Shown here piece by piece: positions 45,256-54,016 of a stretch of DNA of 64,000 bases (its first letter is position 1; each line of letters begins with the position of its first letter). This DNA is from Pseudomonas sp. S31 (GTDB lineage: Bacteria > Pseudomonadota > Gammaproteobacteria > Pseudomonadales > Pseudomonadaceae). The notes under the pieces are model-generated. The model made no database searches. It was not told the origin of the DNA and saw only the letters and a list, made by a program, of their open reading frames with translations. The position numbers and the translations under genes are program-made. The stretch covers positions 1-64,000 of the forward strand of contig NZ_JACVVE010000009.1 in assembly GCF_016648105.1 (NCBI RefSeq). The letters are read 5' to 3'.

Positions 45256-46146
45256 CTAGTGGACCAGATCTCCACATTGGGCTTCCCGCTGCATCGACTC
45301 CAGGTTGCGCTCGATGGTCTCGCAGATGGTGTCCATCTGGATCTGATGCTCGCTGAAGCGAAACGGGCTTTGCAGGTCGGTGCCGATGCGTTCGATCGCC
45401 AGCAGCATGAAGCCGACCACCGTCGATGCCAGTGGCGTGAACCAGCCCAACGACTCGACCAGCCCCACCGGGACGATCAGGCAGAACAGCGTGATGAACA
45501 GGCGCGGGAAATACACATAGGGGTAGGGCAGCGGCGTGTTGGCGATGCGCTCCATGCCGCCCTGGGCATTGGACAGGTCGACCAGGGTCGATTCCAGGCG
45601 TGCCAGGCGGATGCTGTCCAGGCGCCCGGCCTGGTATTCCCGGGCCAACAGCGCGGCCGAGCCGCCGAGGATATCGTTGGCGAAGTTGTTCGACTTGTTG
45701 CGCCGCTCGAATTCGGCCGGAGGGATGAAGGCCATCAGCTCGTCGGGACAGCTCTCGCCCTTCAGGTGTGCGGCCAGGCAATTCACATAGGCGATATGGC
45801 GGCGCAGCAGGGTGGCCTTGACCGGGTTCAGCCCTTCTTCGGGGTCGTCGATCAGTGTCAGTGTCTGCCTGGCGAAGCTGCGCGAACTGTTGACCAGCGC
45901 CCCCCACAACGTGCGCGCCTCCCACCAACGGTTGTAGGCACTGCTGTTGCGAAAACTCACCAGCACCACCAGCGCCGAGCCGAGCAGGGTCAGGGGGATC
46001 AGCGGCAGGCTGAAACTGCTGTTGAAGAACAGCATGAAGTCGATGGTGACCAGCACGTCCCAGAGCAGCAGCCAGAACAGCGACCAGCCGATGTAGCCGA
46101 AGGTCTTCACCATCAGGCGGTACTTGCGGGCGATGATCTCTTTCAC
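45256..46146 (-). CDS. Bestrophin-family membrane channel
   Basis: This 296-residue protein of the bestrophin/UPF0187 (YneE) family is an ion channel of the inner membrane. Its family marks are the SFRNSSAYNRWWEAR segment after the first membrane pair, plus VKTFGYIGWSLFWLLL and a late PFGLVESLGW-like turn (VPVGLVESLGWFTPL). The ATG has GAGATC upstream. Bacterial bestrophins conduct cations or anions; no signal here decides which. It is monocistronic and convergent with the selenium transporter. Confidence 0.85.
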   Translation of the reverse strand: MKEIIARKYRLMVKTFGYIGWSLFWLLLWDVLVTIDFMLFFNSSFSLPLIPLTLLGSALVVLVSFRNSSAYNRWWEARTLWGALVNSSRSFARQTLTLIDDPEEGLNPVKATLLRRHIAYVNCLAAHLKGESCPDELMAFIPPAEFERRNKSNNFANDILGGSAALLAREYQAGRLDSIRLARLESTLVDLSNAQGGMERIANTPLPYPYVYFPRLFITLFCLIVPVGLVESLGWFTPLASTVVGFMLLAIERIGTDLQSPFRFSEHQIQMDTICETIERNLESMQREAQCGDLVH

Positions 46147-46297
46147 ACGGGCTACCTCGAAGTGCGTGGGATGAAGAATCCGACGTCGAGGGTGGGGGAA
46201 GGTTCGTTACAGGGGTGTTGCAAGAGGTTTTGGTGGGTGCATGCAACGGAATTATCTGATATCAGCTTAAGAGGCTACTGAGTTTTTTACGCGCCAG

Positions 46298-46317
46298 CAG
46301 GCCGAGCGCTCGGCCTG
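46298..46317. terminator. 20-base perfect palindrome after the protease gene
   Basis: CAGGCCGAGC and GCTCGGCCTG form a perfect palindrome four bases from the protease gene's stop. A T6 tract lies on its other side (46273-46278), so it could terminate or pause minus-strand transcripts only weakly. Confidence 0.4.
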
Positions 46318-46321
46318 AACC

Positions 46322-47002
46322 TCAGGGCTTGCTGGCCACCGCGACGAAGCCCTGCACGGCGGCAGGGGCCCGGGGTTTGTTCTTGTGCGCCAGCAAATAC
46401 TGGTAGCGGCGCCATTCCTTGTCGATCTCGGCGTACGACATGAACACGCTGACCCGCTCGCGACCTGCCAGGTCGGGGCGCTTCTGCGCATCGATCCCGC
46501 GGGTGGGGATGAACGCGACGTTGATGCCCACGACCTTGCCGTCGTCGGCGAACACCGGGCCACCGGACATGCCCTTGACCATCGGCCCGTCATGCACCGA
46601 ATAGAACACGCTGCCAGGGGTGCCTTCCAGGCGCACCAGCGAGGACAGGGCGTGGCCTTTGCCTTGCACGGGCATCATCAGGCTATTGAAGCCCACTGCC
46701 GTGACTTGCTCGCCGGGCACGTACTGACGCCAGAGGGGCACGGTGCGGGCCTTGTGCTTGAAGAACACCAGGTCGCCCAGACCCTCATGCACCACCCCGC
46801 GCAGGAACGGCGTGTGCTTGGCGGTGACGGCGTAGTCGTCGTTCCACTGGATGGCGGTGGCCATCAGCAGCATCGGCAAGGGTGGGCCTGAGGTAACCAC
46901 GAAAGCTTGGTCGTAGACGGGGTCGGAAACGTACGTCGTGGGCATTCCATTGCACCCACTGAGCAGCATCATGGCTGCCAGGCAGGGCAGGGTAGGTTTC
47001 AT
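46322..47002 (-). CDS. Trypsin-like serine protease, predicted lipoprotein
   Basis: This 226-residue protein has a lipobox LLSGC (Cys17), so it is probably anchored in an envelope membrane. The chymotrypsin-fold triad is readable: His63 in VTAKHTP, Asp77 in GLGDLVF and Ser146 in KGMSGGPVF. It is small and has no PDZ domain, unlike DegP. It may be a self-contained envelope protease whose target is unknown. It appears to be monocistronic. Confidence 0.75.
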   Translation of the reverse strand: MKPTLPCLAAMMLLSGCNGMPTTYVSDPVYDQAFVVTSGPPLPMLLMATAIQWNDDYAVTAKHTPFLRGVVHEGLGDLVFFKHKARTVPLWRQYVPGEQVTAVGFNSLMMPVQGKGHALSSLVRLEGTPGSVFYSVHDGPMVKGMSGGPVFADDGKVVGINVAFIPTRGIDAQKRPDLAGRERVSVFMSYAEIDKEWRRYQYLLAHKNKPRAPAAVQGFVAVASKP

Positions 47003-47118
47003 AATGGCGGCGGTGATAGTTGGTTGGAGATAGTACTATCGGATGCTGCCAATATGACATCAATGCCTTAATGATATATCCGACGTATGGCTGGGCCAGC
47101 TGCCGTGTTATCGGCCGT

Positions 47119-47152
47119 ATGCGGTGAAACACGAGCGAAGTTTTCACCGCAT
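47119..47152. repeat. Inverted repeat upstream of the protease gene
   Basis: ATGCGGTGAAA (47119-47129) pairs with TTTCACCGCAT (47142-47152) over an 11-bp stem with a 12-base loop. It lies between the end of the 359-residue protein gene and the protease gene. It could be a transcript end or an operator. Confidence 0.4.
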
Positions 47153-47175
47153 GGTGCAGGCCCTGCCCGCAAGCG

Positions 47176-48255
47176 TCAGAACTTGATGATGCTGTAGGCG
47201 AATTCATTCGGTCGGTGGGCGATGCCATTGAGCGAAGTCTGGACCTGGATCTGGTCGTCATCGTGCACCACCAGCAACTGATGGGAGCCGAGGGTGGTGA
47301 TGCCTTCGGGCTTGTTGGCGAAGCGCAGTGGCTCACCGTTGGCGTCTTTCACCAGTATTGGCTCGCCCGCTTTGCCTTCGGCCCAGGGAACCTCCCACAG
47401 ATAGCCGCCGATGCCCTGGTCGTCCTCCATGCTGGTCACCGCGTAGAAACGGCGGTCGCTGGAGCTGTCGAATACCAGCCCCGACAGCCCGAGCAGGCGC
47501 GTTTGCTGTGGAACGGACAGCTTGGCATCGAGGATCTTGTGGAAGGTGCCGGTGAGTTTCATCACATCTTTGTTGAGGTGGAACGGGGCTGCGATGAGCA
47601 AGAACGAATGGGCTGAGTCGCGGGAGCTGTTGCCATGCTTGCGGATGCCCAGCACCAGCTGGTTTCCGGGTGCCACCGCCAGGGACTCGACCTTGAAATA
47701 GCCCGAGCCGGTGGCCTCGCTGATCTGCTTGCGCAGGTTGATTGAGCTGGTGATGCCGCCGCGAGTCATCGGCTCGAGGACTTTCGCCTTCTGCACGGCG
47801 TCTGCCGGCCAATAGACGATGGCATTGAGCTTGTCATCCTTAGGATCGTTCTCGGTACCGCTGCGGATGAATGCGGTGCTGGCGATGATGTAGCGGCCAT
47901 CGGCAGTGGAGGTCAGCGCTTCGAACTTGTCGGCGCCATCGATGGCCGGGGCGTGCAGGTAGCTGAGTGGCGTGTCGCCGACCTTGCCGTCTGCCAGCGG
48001 CAGGCTGAAGATCGCCGGGTTGCCTTCAACGGGGATCGGCTTGTCGTTGGCGAACACCAGCGCCTCGCCGCTACGGATCACTCCCGACACCTGGCATACC
48101 GAATTGTTGTCACCAGGGGAAAGCTGCGTGGCGGCGACGCACGGCGCCACATGATGCGTGACCGAGCGTGCGGTTCGCTCGGCATCGGCGGCAACCGCAC
48201 CCTGGGCAGCGATGGTGAAAAACAGCGTTGTTATGGTGGTGGCTCGCGCGAACAT
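47176..48255 (-). CDS. Predicted periplasmic protein of unknown function
   Basis: This is a 359-residue protein with a signal peptide (cut near AVA-AD). The mature chain is rich in short beta motifs with repeated loops such as DGRYIIAS, GNQLVLGIR, DRRFYAVTS and SHQLLVVHDD. These suggest a beta-propeller of the kind seen in DUF3616 or phytase/esterase-like proteins. Two cysteines near the N-terminus (about 38 and 53) could form a disulphide. I cannot name a substrate. It lies 173 bp upstream of the protease gene on the same strand. Confidence 0.65.
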   Translation of the reverse strand: MFARATTITTLFFTIAAQGAVAADAERTARSVTHHVAPCVAATQLSPGDNNSVCQVSGVIRSGEALVFANDKPIPVEGNPAIFSLPLADGKVGDTPLSYLHAPAIDGADKFEALTSTADGRYIIASTAFIRSGTENDPKDDKLNAIVYWPADAVQKAKVLEPMTRGGITSSINLRKQISEATGSGYFKVESLAVAPGNQLVLGIRKHGNSSRDSAHSFLLIAAPFHLNKDVMKLTGTFHKILDAKLSVPQQTRLLGLSGLVFDSSSDRRFYAVTSMEDDQGIGGYLWEVPWAEGKAGEPILVKDANGEPLRFANKPEGITTLGSHQLLVVHDDDQIQVQTSLNGIAHRPNEFAYSIIKF

Positions 48256-48376
48256 GGCAACGTTTCCTGAGGCGGGAAGTCGAATCGAGCCTAAAAGACG
48301 TTCCGCTTGCAGGAAACTGGCAGTTTTACCAGGTGCGCGGTGGGGGGCGGTGTGGTTAGTTTGTGGCCCTGCAGGC

Positions 48377-48405
48377 CGCGATCGCCGACTTGCCGGCGAT
48401 TCGCG
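48377..48405. terminator. Dyad between the pentonate operon and the unknown periplasmic gene
   Basis: ATCGCCG (48381-48387) pairs with CGGCGAT (48394-48400), flanked by CGCG on both sides and, further out, by two CCTGCAGG copies. It sits just past the xylD stop codon and probably ends the operon transcript. There is no T-run. Confidence 0.45.
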
Positions 48406-48417
48406 ACCCTGCAGGTG

Positions 48418-50205
48418 TCAGTGCGAGTGCCTTGGCATCCCGCCCTCACGGGCGATCACGCGCATGTGCAGGGTCGCAGGCTCCAGGCAGCCGCCTGTGG
48501 ACAACTGCCCCACCAATTGCCGGTACAGCTCCTGCCAAGGGGTCTGCGAAGGCGCAATGCTCGGCTTCCAGGCTGCACGTCGGCGCGCTACTTCTTCGTC
48601 GTCAACCAGCAGGTCGACGCGCCGCTGGTTGAGGTCGATGCGCAGCATGTCGTTGGTCTGCAACAGTGCCAGGCCGCCGCCTACCGCCGCTTCCGGCGAC
48701 ATGTTGAGGATCGACGGGCTGGCCGAGGTGCCGCTCTGGCGGCCGTCGCCCAGGCAGGGCAGCGAGTCGATGCCTTGCTTGATCAGCGCCGCTGGCGGCG
48801 CCATGTTGACCACTTCGGCACTGCCCGGGTAACCCACGGTGCCGGCGCCCCGGATCACCAGGATGCAACGCTCGTCGATGTCCAGCGCCGGGTCGTCGAT
48901 GCGCGCGTGATAGTCCTCGGGGCCCTCGAACACGATCGCCCGGGCCTCGAAGCTGTTCTCCTTGCCAGGCTCGGCCAGGTAGGTCTTGCGGAACGCTTCG
49001 CCGACCACCGACATCTTCATGATCGCGCTGTCGAAGAAATTGCCGCTGAGCACGATGAAACCGGCGCTGTGCTTGAGCGGCTCGTCGAATGGCAGGATCA
49101 CCTCGCGGTTGCTGGTGACGGTGTCGCTGACCACTTCGCCGATGGTCTTGCCGCTGACCGTGGCGCACGATTCGTGCAGGCGACCGGCCTTGCGCAGCTC
49201 GTGCATCACGGCCGGCACGCCGCCAGCGCGATGGAAGCCCTCGCCCAGGTACTTGCCGGCCGGCATGCAGTTGACCAGCAGCGGGACGTTTTCACCGATG
49301 CGCTGCCAGTCGTCCAGCGACAGCTCGATGCCCATGTGCCGGGCGATGGCGATCAGGTGCGGCGGGCAGTTGCTCGAAGCGCCCAGGGCCGAAGCCACGG
49401 CGATGGCGTTCTCGAAGGCTTCGCGGGTCATGATCGATGACGGGCGCACGTCCTGCATCACCAGCTCGCAGATGCGCTTGCCGGTGGCGTAGGCCATTTG
49501 CCCGCGCTCTCGGTAGGGCGCGGGGATGCTGGCGCAGCCAGGCAGCGACATGCCCAGCGCCTCGGCCAGGGCATTCATCGACAGCGCGGTGCCCATGGTG
49601 TTGCAGTGGCCCACCGATGGCGACGCGGCGGTGGTCATTTCCATGAAGCCTTCGTAATCGATCTCACCAGCGGCCATCAGGTTGCGGGCATGCCACAACA
49701 CCGTGCCCGAGCCGATCAGCTGGCCCTTGTGGTGGCCATCGAGCATCGGCCCACCGGACAGCACGATGGCCGGCAGGTCGGTGGTGGCGGCGGCCATCAG
49801 GCAGGCCGGGGTGGTCTTGTCGCAGCCGGTGGTCAGCACCACGCCGTCCAGCGGATAGCCGTGGAGGATTTCCACCAGGCCCAGGTACGCCAGGTTGCGG
49901 TCCAGCGCGGCGGTCGGCCGGCGGCTCTGCTCGGCGATCGGGTGCACCGGGAACTCCATCGGGATACCGCCGGCATCACGGATACCGGCCTTGACCCGTT
50001 GGGCCAGCTCCAGGTGGTGGCGGTTGCAGGGCGTCAGGTCGCTGCCGGTCTGGGCAATGCCGATGATCGGCCGCCCGGACTGCAGTTCGTCACGGGTCAG
50101 GCCGTAGTTCATGTAGCGCTCGACATACAGCGCGGTCATGTCGGCGTGGCTCGGGTCGTCGAACCATTGCTGGCTGCGCAGCGGGCGTTTCGGGGTATCG
50201 GTCAT
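48418..50205 (-). CDS. xylD: D-xylonate dehydratase (IlvD/Edd family)
   Basis: This 595-residue iron-sulphur dehydratase should turn D-xylonate into 2-keto-3-deoxyxylonate. It resembles Caulobacter XylD along its whole length (PIIGIAQTGSD.SPCN, VVLTTGCDKTTPA, SVGHCNTMGTA, closing PRHSH). Cluster cysteines lie in TGCDKT and GHCNTMG. The ATG at 50205 is chosen because AAGAGAG lies upstream; an ATG 21 bases earlier has no such site. It is the third gene of a minus-strand unit with xylX and a transporter. L-arabonate or another aldonate is an alternative substrate. Confidence 0.85.
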   Translation of the reverse strand: MTDTPKRPLRSQQWFDDPSHADMTALYVERYMNYGLTRDELQSGRPIIGIAQTGSDLTPCNRHHLELAQRVKAGIRDAGGIPMEFPVHPIAEQSRRPTAALDRNLAYLGLVEILHGYPLDGVVLTTGCDKTTPACLMAAATTDLPAIVLSGGPMLDGHHKGQLIGSGTVLWHARNLMAAGEIDYEGFMEMTTAASPSVGHCNTMGTALSMNALAEALGMSLPGCASIPAPYRERGQMAYATGKRICELVMQDVRPSSIMTREAFENAIAVASALGASSNCPPHLIAIARHMGIELSLDDWQRIGENVPLLVNCMPAGKYLGEGFHRAGGVPAVMHELRKAGRLHESCATVSGKTIGEVVSDTVTSNREVILPFDEPLKHSAGFIVLSGNFFDSAIMKMSVVGEAFRKTYLAEPGKENSFEARAIVFEGPEDYHARIDDPALDIDERCILVIRGAGTVGYPGSAEVVNMAPPAALIKQGIDSLPCLGDGRQSGTSASPSILNMSPEAAVGGGLALLQTNDMLRIDLNQRRVDLLVDDEEVARRRAAWKPSIAPSQTPWQELYRQLVGQLSTGGCLEPATLHMRVIAREGGMPRHSH

Positions 50206-50235
50206 GTCGTTCTCTCTTGTATTCATTGGCGCCGG

Positions 50236-51624
50236 TCAGCGTTGCAGCACGCCGGCGCCTGCAGGGCTGTGCACGGTTGATGCGCCGCTGCCCACCGCAT
50301 CGTCCAGGGCGGTGAGGTCGCGGCCACGGGTTTCGGTCGACAGCCAGGTGCCGATCAGGGTCAGCCCGGTCAGCGCCAGGGTATAGAGCGCCAGCACCCA
50401 GTAGGCACCGCCGGCCAGGCCGACCAGGAAGATACCCAGGATCGGCGCCAGGCCGCCGGACAGCATGGCGCCGATTTCCCGGGCCAGGGCCACGCCGGAA
50501 TAGCGGTAGCGGTTGCCGAACAGTTCGGTGAAGTGCGCGCATTGGGCACCGAGCATGCTGTTGGCGGCGAGGGCGAAGCCGCCGACCACGGCGATGCACA
50601 CCAGGGTCGGGTCACCGCTGTCGATCATCCACCAGGACGGGAACGCCCACAATGCGCCGAACAGCGCGCCGCCACGGTACACCGCCAGGCGCCCGAAGCG
50701 GTCGGAGAGGGCGCCGAACAGGGGTGTTGTCAGCACACTGAGGACACTGGCGGCCAGCACCGCATTGGTGCCGATGCTGGCCAGGTCAGCGCCGCTCTCG
50801 CCCAGGCGACGGCTGGCGAAGCCGGTGAGGAAGGCGATGGAAACCGTGGCATAAAGGGTCGAGCAACCGGTTTCGGCCATGCGCATCAAGGTGGTCGCCG
50901 CCAGCGGCCGGCGGGCATTGCGCAACACCGCGCGCATCGGCGACTCGATCACCTGCTGGCTCTGGCTGAGCTGTTGGAACACCGGGCTTTCCTTGAGCTT
51001 GAGGCGGATCCACACGGCCATGAAGATCAGCACCACGCTGGCCAGGAACGGCACGCGCCAGCCCCAGTCGAGCAGTTGTTCCTGGGTCAGCGAGGTCTGC
51101 ATCACGCGGAAGGTGATAGTGGCCAGGGCCAAGCCGCTGAACACGCCGATGAACGGCAGCGCGGCATAGAAGCCGCGGCGCTCGCGGGGGGCCAGTTCGG
51201 CCATCAGCGTCGCCGCGCCGGTCTGTTCGGCGCCGGCACCGAAGCCCTGCAGCAGGCGCAGCAGCACCAGCAACACGGCACCGGTGGCGCCGGTCGGCAG
51301 CAGGCCGATGAGGGTGGTGGCGCTGCCCATCAGGGCGATGGTCAGCAGCAGCACCAGCTTGCGCCCCTTGCGATCGCCCAGCGAGCCGAAGAACAACCCG
51401 CCGAACGGTCGCGCCAGGAACCCCGCGCCATAGGTGGCGAAACTGGCCAGCAGCGCGCCGGTGGTGCCCAGCGAAGGGAAAAAGATATGACCGAAGACCA
51501 GCGCCGAGGCCAGTCCATAGATGGCGAAATCGTAGTACTCGAGGGCACTGCCGATGGCGCCGGTATAGATGGCCCGGCGCAGTTGGCGCGGGTCGGGAGC
51601 GGTGTCCCTGGCGTGGGTTTGCAT
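50236..51624 (-). CDS. MFS transporter, metabolite:H+ symporter family
   Basis: This 462-residue permease with 12 predicted helices belongs to the MHS family (ProP, ShiA, citrate carriers). It has SALEYYDFAIYG in helix 1 and the loop motif FGSLGDRKGRK. It lies between xylX and xylD with gaps of 48 and 30 bp, so a role in uptake of the sugar acid is likely. This cluster holds a second, unrelated MFS carrier, so the two may handle different acids. Confidence 0.85.
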   Translation of the reverse strand: MQTHARDTAPDPRQLRRAIYTGAIGSALEYYDFAIYGLASALVFGHIFFPSLGTTGALLASFATYGAGFLARPFGGLFFGSLGDRKGRKLVLLLTIALMGSATTLIGLLPTGATGAVLLVLLRLLQGFGAGAEQTGAATLMAELAPRERRGFYAALPFIGVFSGLALATITFRVMQTSLTQEQLLDWGWRVPFLASVVLIFMAVWIRLKLKESPVFQQLSQSQQVIESPMRAVLRNARRPLAATTLMRMAETGCSTLYATVSIAFLTGFASRRLGESGADLASIGTNAVLAASVLSVLTTPLFGALSDRFGRLAVYRGGALFGALWAFPSWWMIDSGDPTLVCIAVVGGFALAANSMLGAQCAHFTELFGNRYRYSGVALAREIGAMLSGGLAPILGIFLVGLAGGAYWVLALYTLALTGLTLIGTWLSTETRGRDLTALDDAVGSGASTVHSPAGAGVLQR

Positions 51625-51672
51625 GTTCTGCCTCGCTTCTTGTTGTTATGGGTGCCGCAGTTGTCGGTCGCT

Positions 51673-52854
51673 TCAGCCTTGCAGCAGCCCCCGGGCGGCC
51701 AGGTTGCGCATCATCGCGCCGAGGCCGAAGGTCCAGGGGCGGGCCTGGTCGCTGGTGGTGACCTGGTTGTGCAACTGGCCCAGCAGCGGGCTGGCGATGC
51801 GTACCTGGTCACCGGGTTTGTGGGTGAAACCGGCACCTGGCTGGTCGCGGTCTTCGGTGGGCGCGAACAGCGTGCCGAGGAACAGCAGGAAACCGTCCGG
51901 GTACTGGTGGTTTTCGTTGAGGGTCTGCCGCACCAGGTCTTCGGGGTCGCGGCTGATCTGGTCCATCGAGCTGCTGCCGAGCAGGCGGTAGCCGTCGGCG
52001 CCCTGGACTTCCAGGTCGACCACGCAGTGGCGCACCGCGTCCAGGTCGAAGGTCTCGTCGAACAGCCGAATGAACGGGCCGACCGCGCAGGAAGCGTTGT
52101 TGTCCTTGGCCTTGCTCAACAGCAGGGCGCTGCGGCCCTCGAAGTCGCGCAGGTTGACGTCGTTGCCGAGGGTCGCGCCGTGGATCCGACCGCGGCTGTC
52201 GACCGCCAGCACCACCTCGGGCTCGGGGTTATTCCACGCCGAATGCGGGTGCACGCCGATGGCACTGCCGCTGCCCACCGCCGCCAGCACAGGGGCCTTG
52301 GTGAACACTTCGGCATCCGGGCCGATGCCGACTTCCAGGTACTGCGACCACATGCCCTGCTCGATCAGCAGCGCCTTCAGTGCCATGGCCTGTTGCGAAC
52401 CCGGGCGCACCGCGCGCAGGTTGTCGCCGATCACCGAGCGCACGGTGGCACGCACCGCCTCGGCCTTGCTGGCGTCGCCACCGGCCTGCTCCTCGATCAC
52501 CCGTTCGATCATGCTGGCGGCGAAAGTCACGCCCGCCGCCTTGATCACCTGAAGGTCGACCGGTGCGAGCAGGTAGGGCTGGCTGGCGTCGAAGGCCTCG
52601 CCGCTGTTGCCCAGCAACGCCTCGACGCTGCCCAGGAAGCGGCCGGGGGTGGCGCGTACGGCCTGCAACGGATCTTCGCATTCAAGCAGCTGACTGAGGG
52701 TGGCGAAGCGTTCGGAAAGGTCGAACACGCCGTCGGCGCGCAGAGTGATCAGCGAAGGGCCCCCCGGCTCGCCAGGGGTCCAGGCGCGGCCGATCAGGGT
52801 GCCGGTCAGGCCGTCCTCGGGCAGGGTGTTGGCGGGAGTGAGGGTCATCGGCAT
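51673..52854 (-). CDS. xylX: 2-keto-3-deoxyxylonate dehydratase (FAH family)
   Basis: This 393-residue fumarylacetoacetate-hydrolase-fold enzyme forms 2-oxoglutarate semialdehyde. It follows Caulobacter XylX closely (KAAGVTFA.S.IERVIEE, WSQYLEVGIGPDAE.F, HSAWNNPEPEVVL, GNDVNLRDFEGRSALLL). The metal-binding Glu residues lie in NPEPEVVL. The start at 52854 (MPMTL) has AAGAGA about ten bases upstream; the next ATG, two codons later, is equally possible. It is first gene of the left arm, about 85 bases from a palindromic operator. Confidence 0.85.
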   Translation of the reverse strand: MPMTLTPANTLPEDGLTGTLIGRAWTPGEPGGPSLITLRADGVFDLSERFATLSQLLECEDPLQAVRATPGRFLGSVEALLGNSGEAFDASQPYLLAPVDLQVIKAAGVTFAASMIERVIEEQAGGDASKAEAVRATVRSVIGDNLRAVRPGSQQAMALKALLIEQGMWSQYLEVGIGPDAEVFTKAPVLAAVGSGSAIGVHPHSAWNNPEPEVVLAVDSRGRIHGATLGNDVNLRDFEGRSALLLSKAKDNNASCAVGPFIRLFDETFDLDAVRHCVVDLEVQGADGYRLLGSSSMDQISRDPEDLVRQTLNENHQYPDGFLLFLGTLFAPTEDRDQPGAGFTHKPGDQVRIASPLLGQLHNQVTTSDQARPWTFGLGAMMRNLAARGLLQG

Positions 52855-52936
52855 GGCATCAAAGTCTCTTGGATCTGGAAAGCTGCACGCTAGGCAAGCC
52901 ACGCGATAAACTCCAATGGCATCTTTTCACTATTCG

Positions 52937-52951
52937 ATAACATCAGGTTAT
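52937..52951. promoter_or_regulatory. LysR-type operator 1 (ATAAC-N5-GTTAT)
   Basis: A perfect 15-bp palindrome with T-N11-A geometry lies between xylX and the lysR gene. The same half-sites recur at 53914-53930. It is the likely binding site of the adjacent LysR protein, acting on both divergent promoters. Confidence 0.65.
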
Positions 52952-52970
52952 TGCACCAAAGGTGGATTCC

Positions 52971-53915
52971 ATGTCGGACCTGTCTTTCTCCCACGTCTGC
53001 AACTGGCTCAAGTTCCGCCACCTGTTGCTCATCGACACGCTCGGGCGCACCCACAACATGCACCTGGCCGCGCAACAGATGAACCTCAGCCAGCCGGCGA
53101 TCAGCAAGATGCTCAAGGAGATCGAGAACCTGCTCGGCTTCGCCCTGTTCGAGCGCCTGCCGCGCAGCATGCCGCCTACCGCGTTGGGCGAACAGGTGGT
53201 GCGTTATGCCCAGGTCGCGCTCAACGACGCACGCAACTTCGTCGACCAGATCGACAGCCTGCGCCAGGGCGGTCACGGCCACTTGAAGGTGGGCGGCATC
53301 TTTGCTGCCACCGCCGTGGCGCTGCCGGATGCCATCGTCGAGATCAAGCAGCGCAAGCCGTTGCTGTCGATCGAGGTGGTGGAGCAGACCAGCGACCACC
53401 TGATGGCCATGCTCGAAGACAAGAACCTGCACCTGGCCGTGGCGCGTTTTACCGATGTGTCGCAGCACCAGCGCTTCGACTTCCAGCCGCTGGCCCCCGA
53501 GCCGTTCTGCTTCGTGGTCAACGACCAGCACCCGTTGAGCGATGCCGGCCCGGTGACCCTGCCGCAGTTGCTGCAATGGCCGTGGATCCTCTACCCCAAG
53601 GGCACGCCGATTCGTGGGCGCATGGAACGGGCGTTCGCCGAGGCGGGAGTGGCGGTGCCGCGCAATACCATCGATACCATCTCGATGCAGACGTTCCTCA
53701 AGGTGCTGCTGGGCGGCCCGATGATCGGCATGCTGCCCCAGGCGATGGTCGAGCCGCACCTGGCCAGCGGCGTGCTGGTCAACCTCGACACGCCGCTGCA
53801 CTTGACGCCCCAGGATTACGGCATCCTCACTCGCAAAGGCGAGCCCTTGAGTGGCGCGGCGCTGGAGTTCGCCGAGATCCTCGTGGCCAATGCACGGCGT
53901 ACGCAAGGGGATTGA
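52971..53915 (+). CDS. LysR-family regulator of the pentonate cluster
   Basis: This 314-residue regulator has an N-terminal winged helix (about 10-70, MHLAAQQMNLSQPAISKMLKEIENLLGFALFERL) and a periplasmic-binding-like effector domain. It resembles the GbpR type of sugar and sugar-acid regulators. The ATG at 52971 follows AAAGGTGG; a GTG nine bases earlier lies inside that site. It is divergent from xylX, with a perfect operator palindrome between them and another overlapping its stop codon in front of the dehydrogenase. The inducer is probably a pentonate or its keto-deoxy form. Confidence 0.88.
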   Translation: MSDLSFSHVCNWLKFRHLLLIDTLGRTHNMHLAAQQMNLSQPAISKMLKEIENLLGFALFERLPRSMPPTALGEQVVRYAQVALNDARNFVDQIDSLRQGGHGHLKVGGIFAATAVALPDAIVEIKQRKPLLSIEVVEQTSDHLMAMLEDKNLHLAVARFTDVSQHQRFDFQPLAPEPFCFVVNDQHPLSDAGPVTLPQLLQWPWILYPKGTPIRGRMERAFAEAGVAVPRNTIDTISMQTFLKVLLGGPMIGMLPQAMVEPHLASGVLVNLDTPLHLTPQDYGILTRKGEPLSGAALEFAEILVANARRTQGD

Positions 53916-53930
53916 TAACAAGCCGTTATC
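53914..53930 (+). promoter_or_regulatory. LysR-type operator 2 (GATAAC-N5-GTTATC)
   Basis: A perfect 17-bp palindrome overlaps the lysR stop codon, about 90 bases upstream of the dehydrogenase gene. Its half-sites equal those of operator 1. A lone half-site GATAAC follows at 55650-55655 before the second transporter. Confidence 0.65.
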
Positions 53931-54016
53931 GAATGATCCCTAAAAGCCATTGGGCAAGAATCGCAGAGCCGCCTAGATTAGCGCCCAATGTCTTTCGCAA
54001 CGCCAAGGAACCACCC

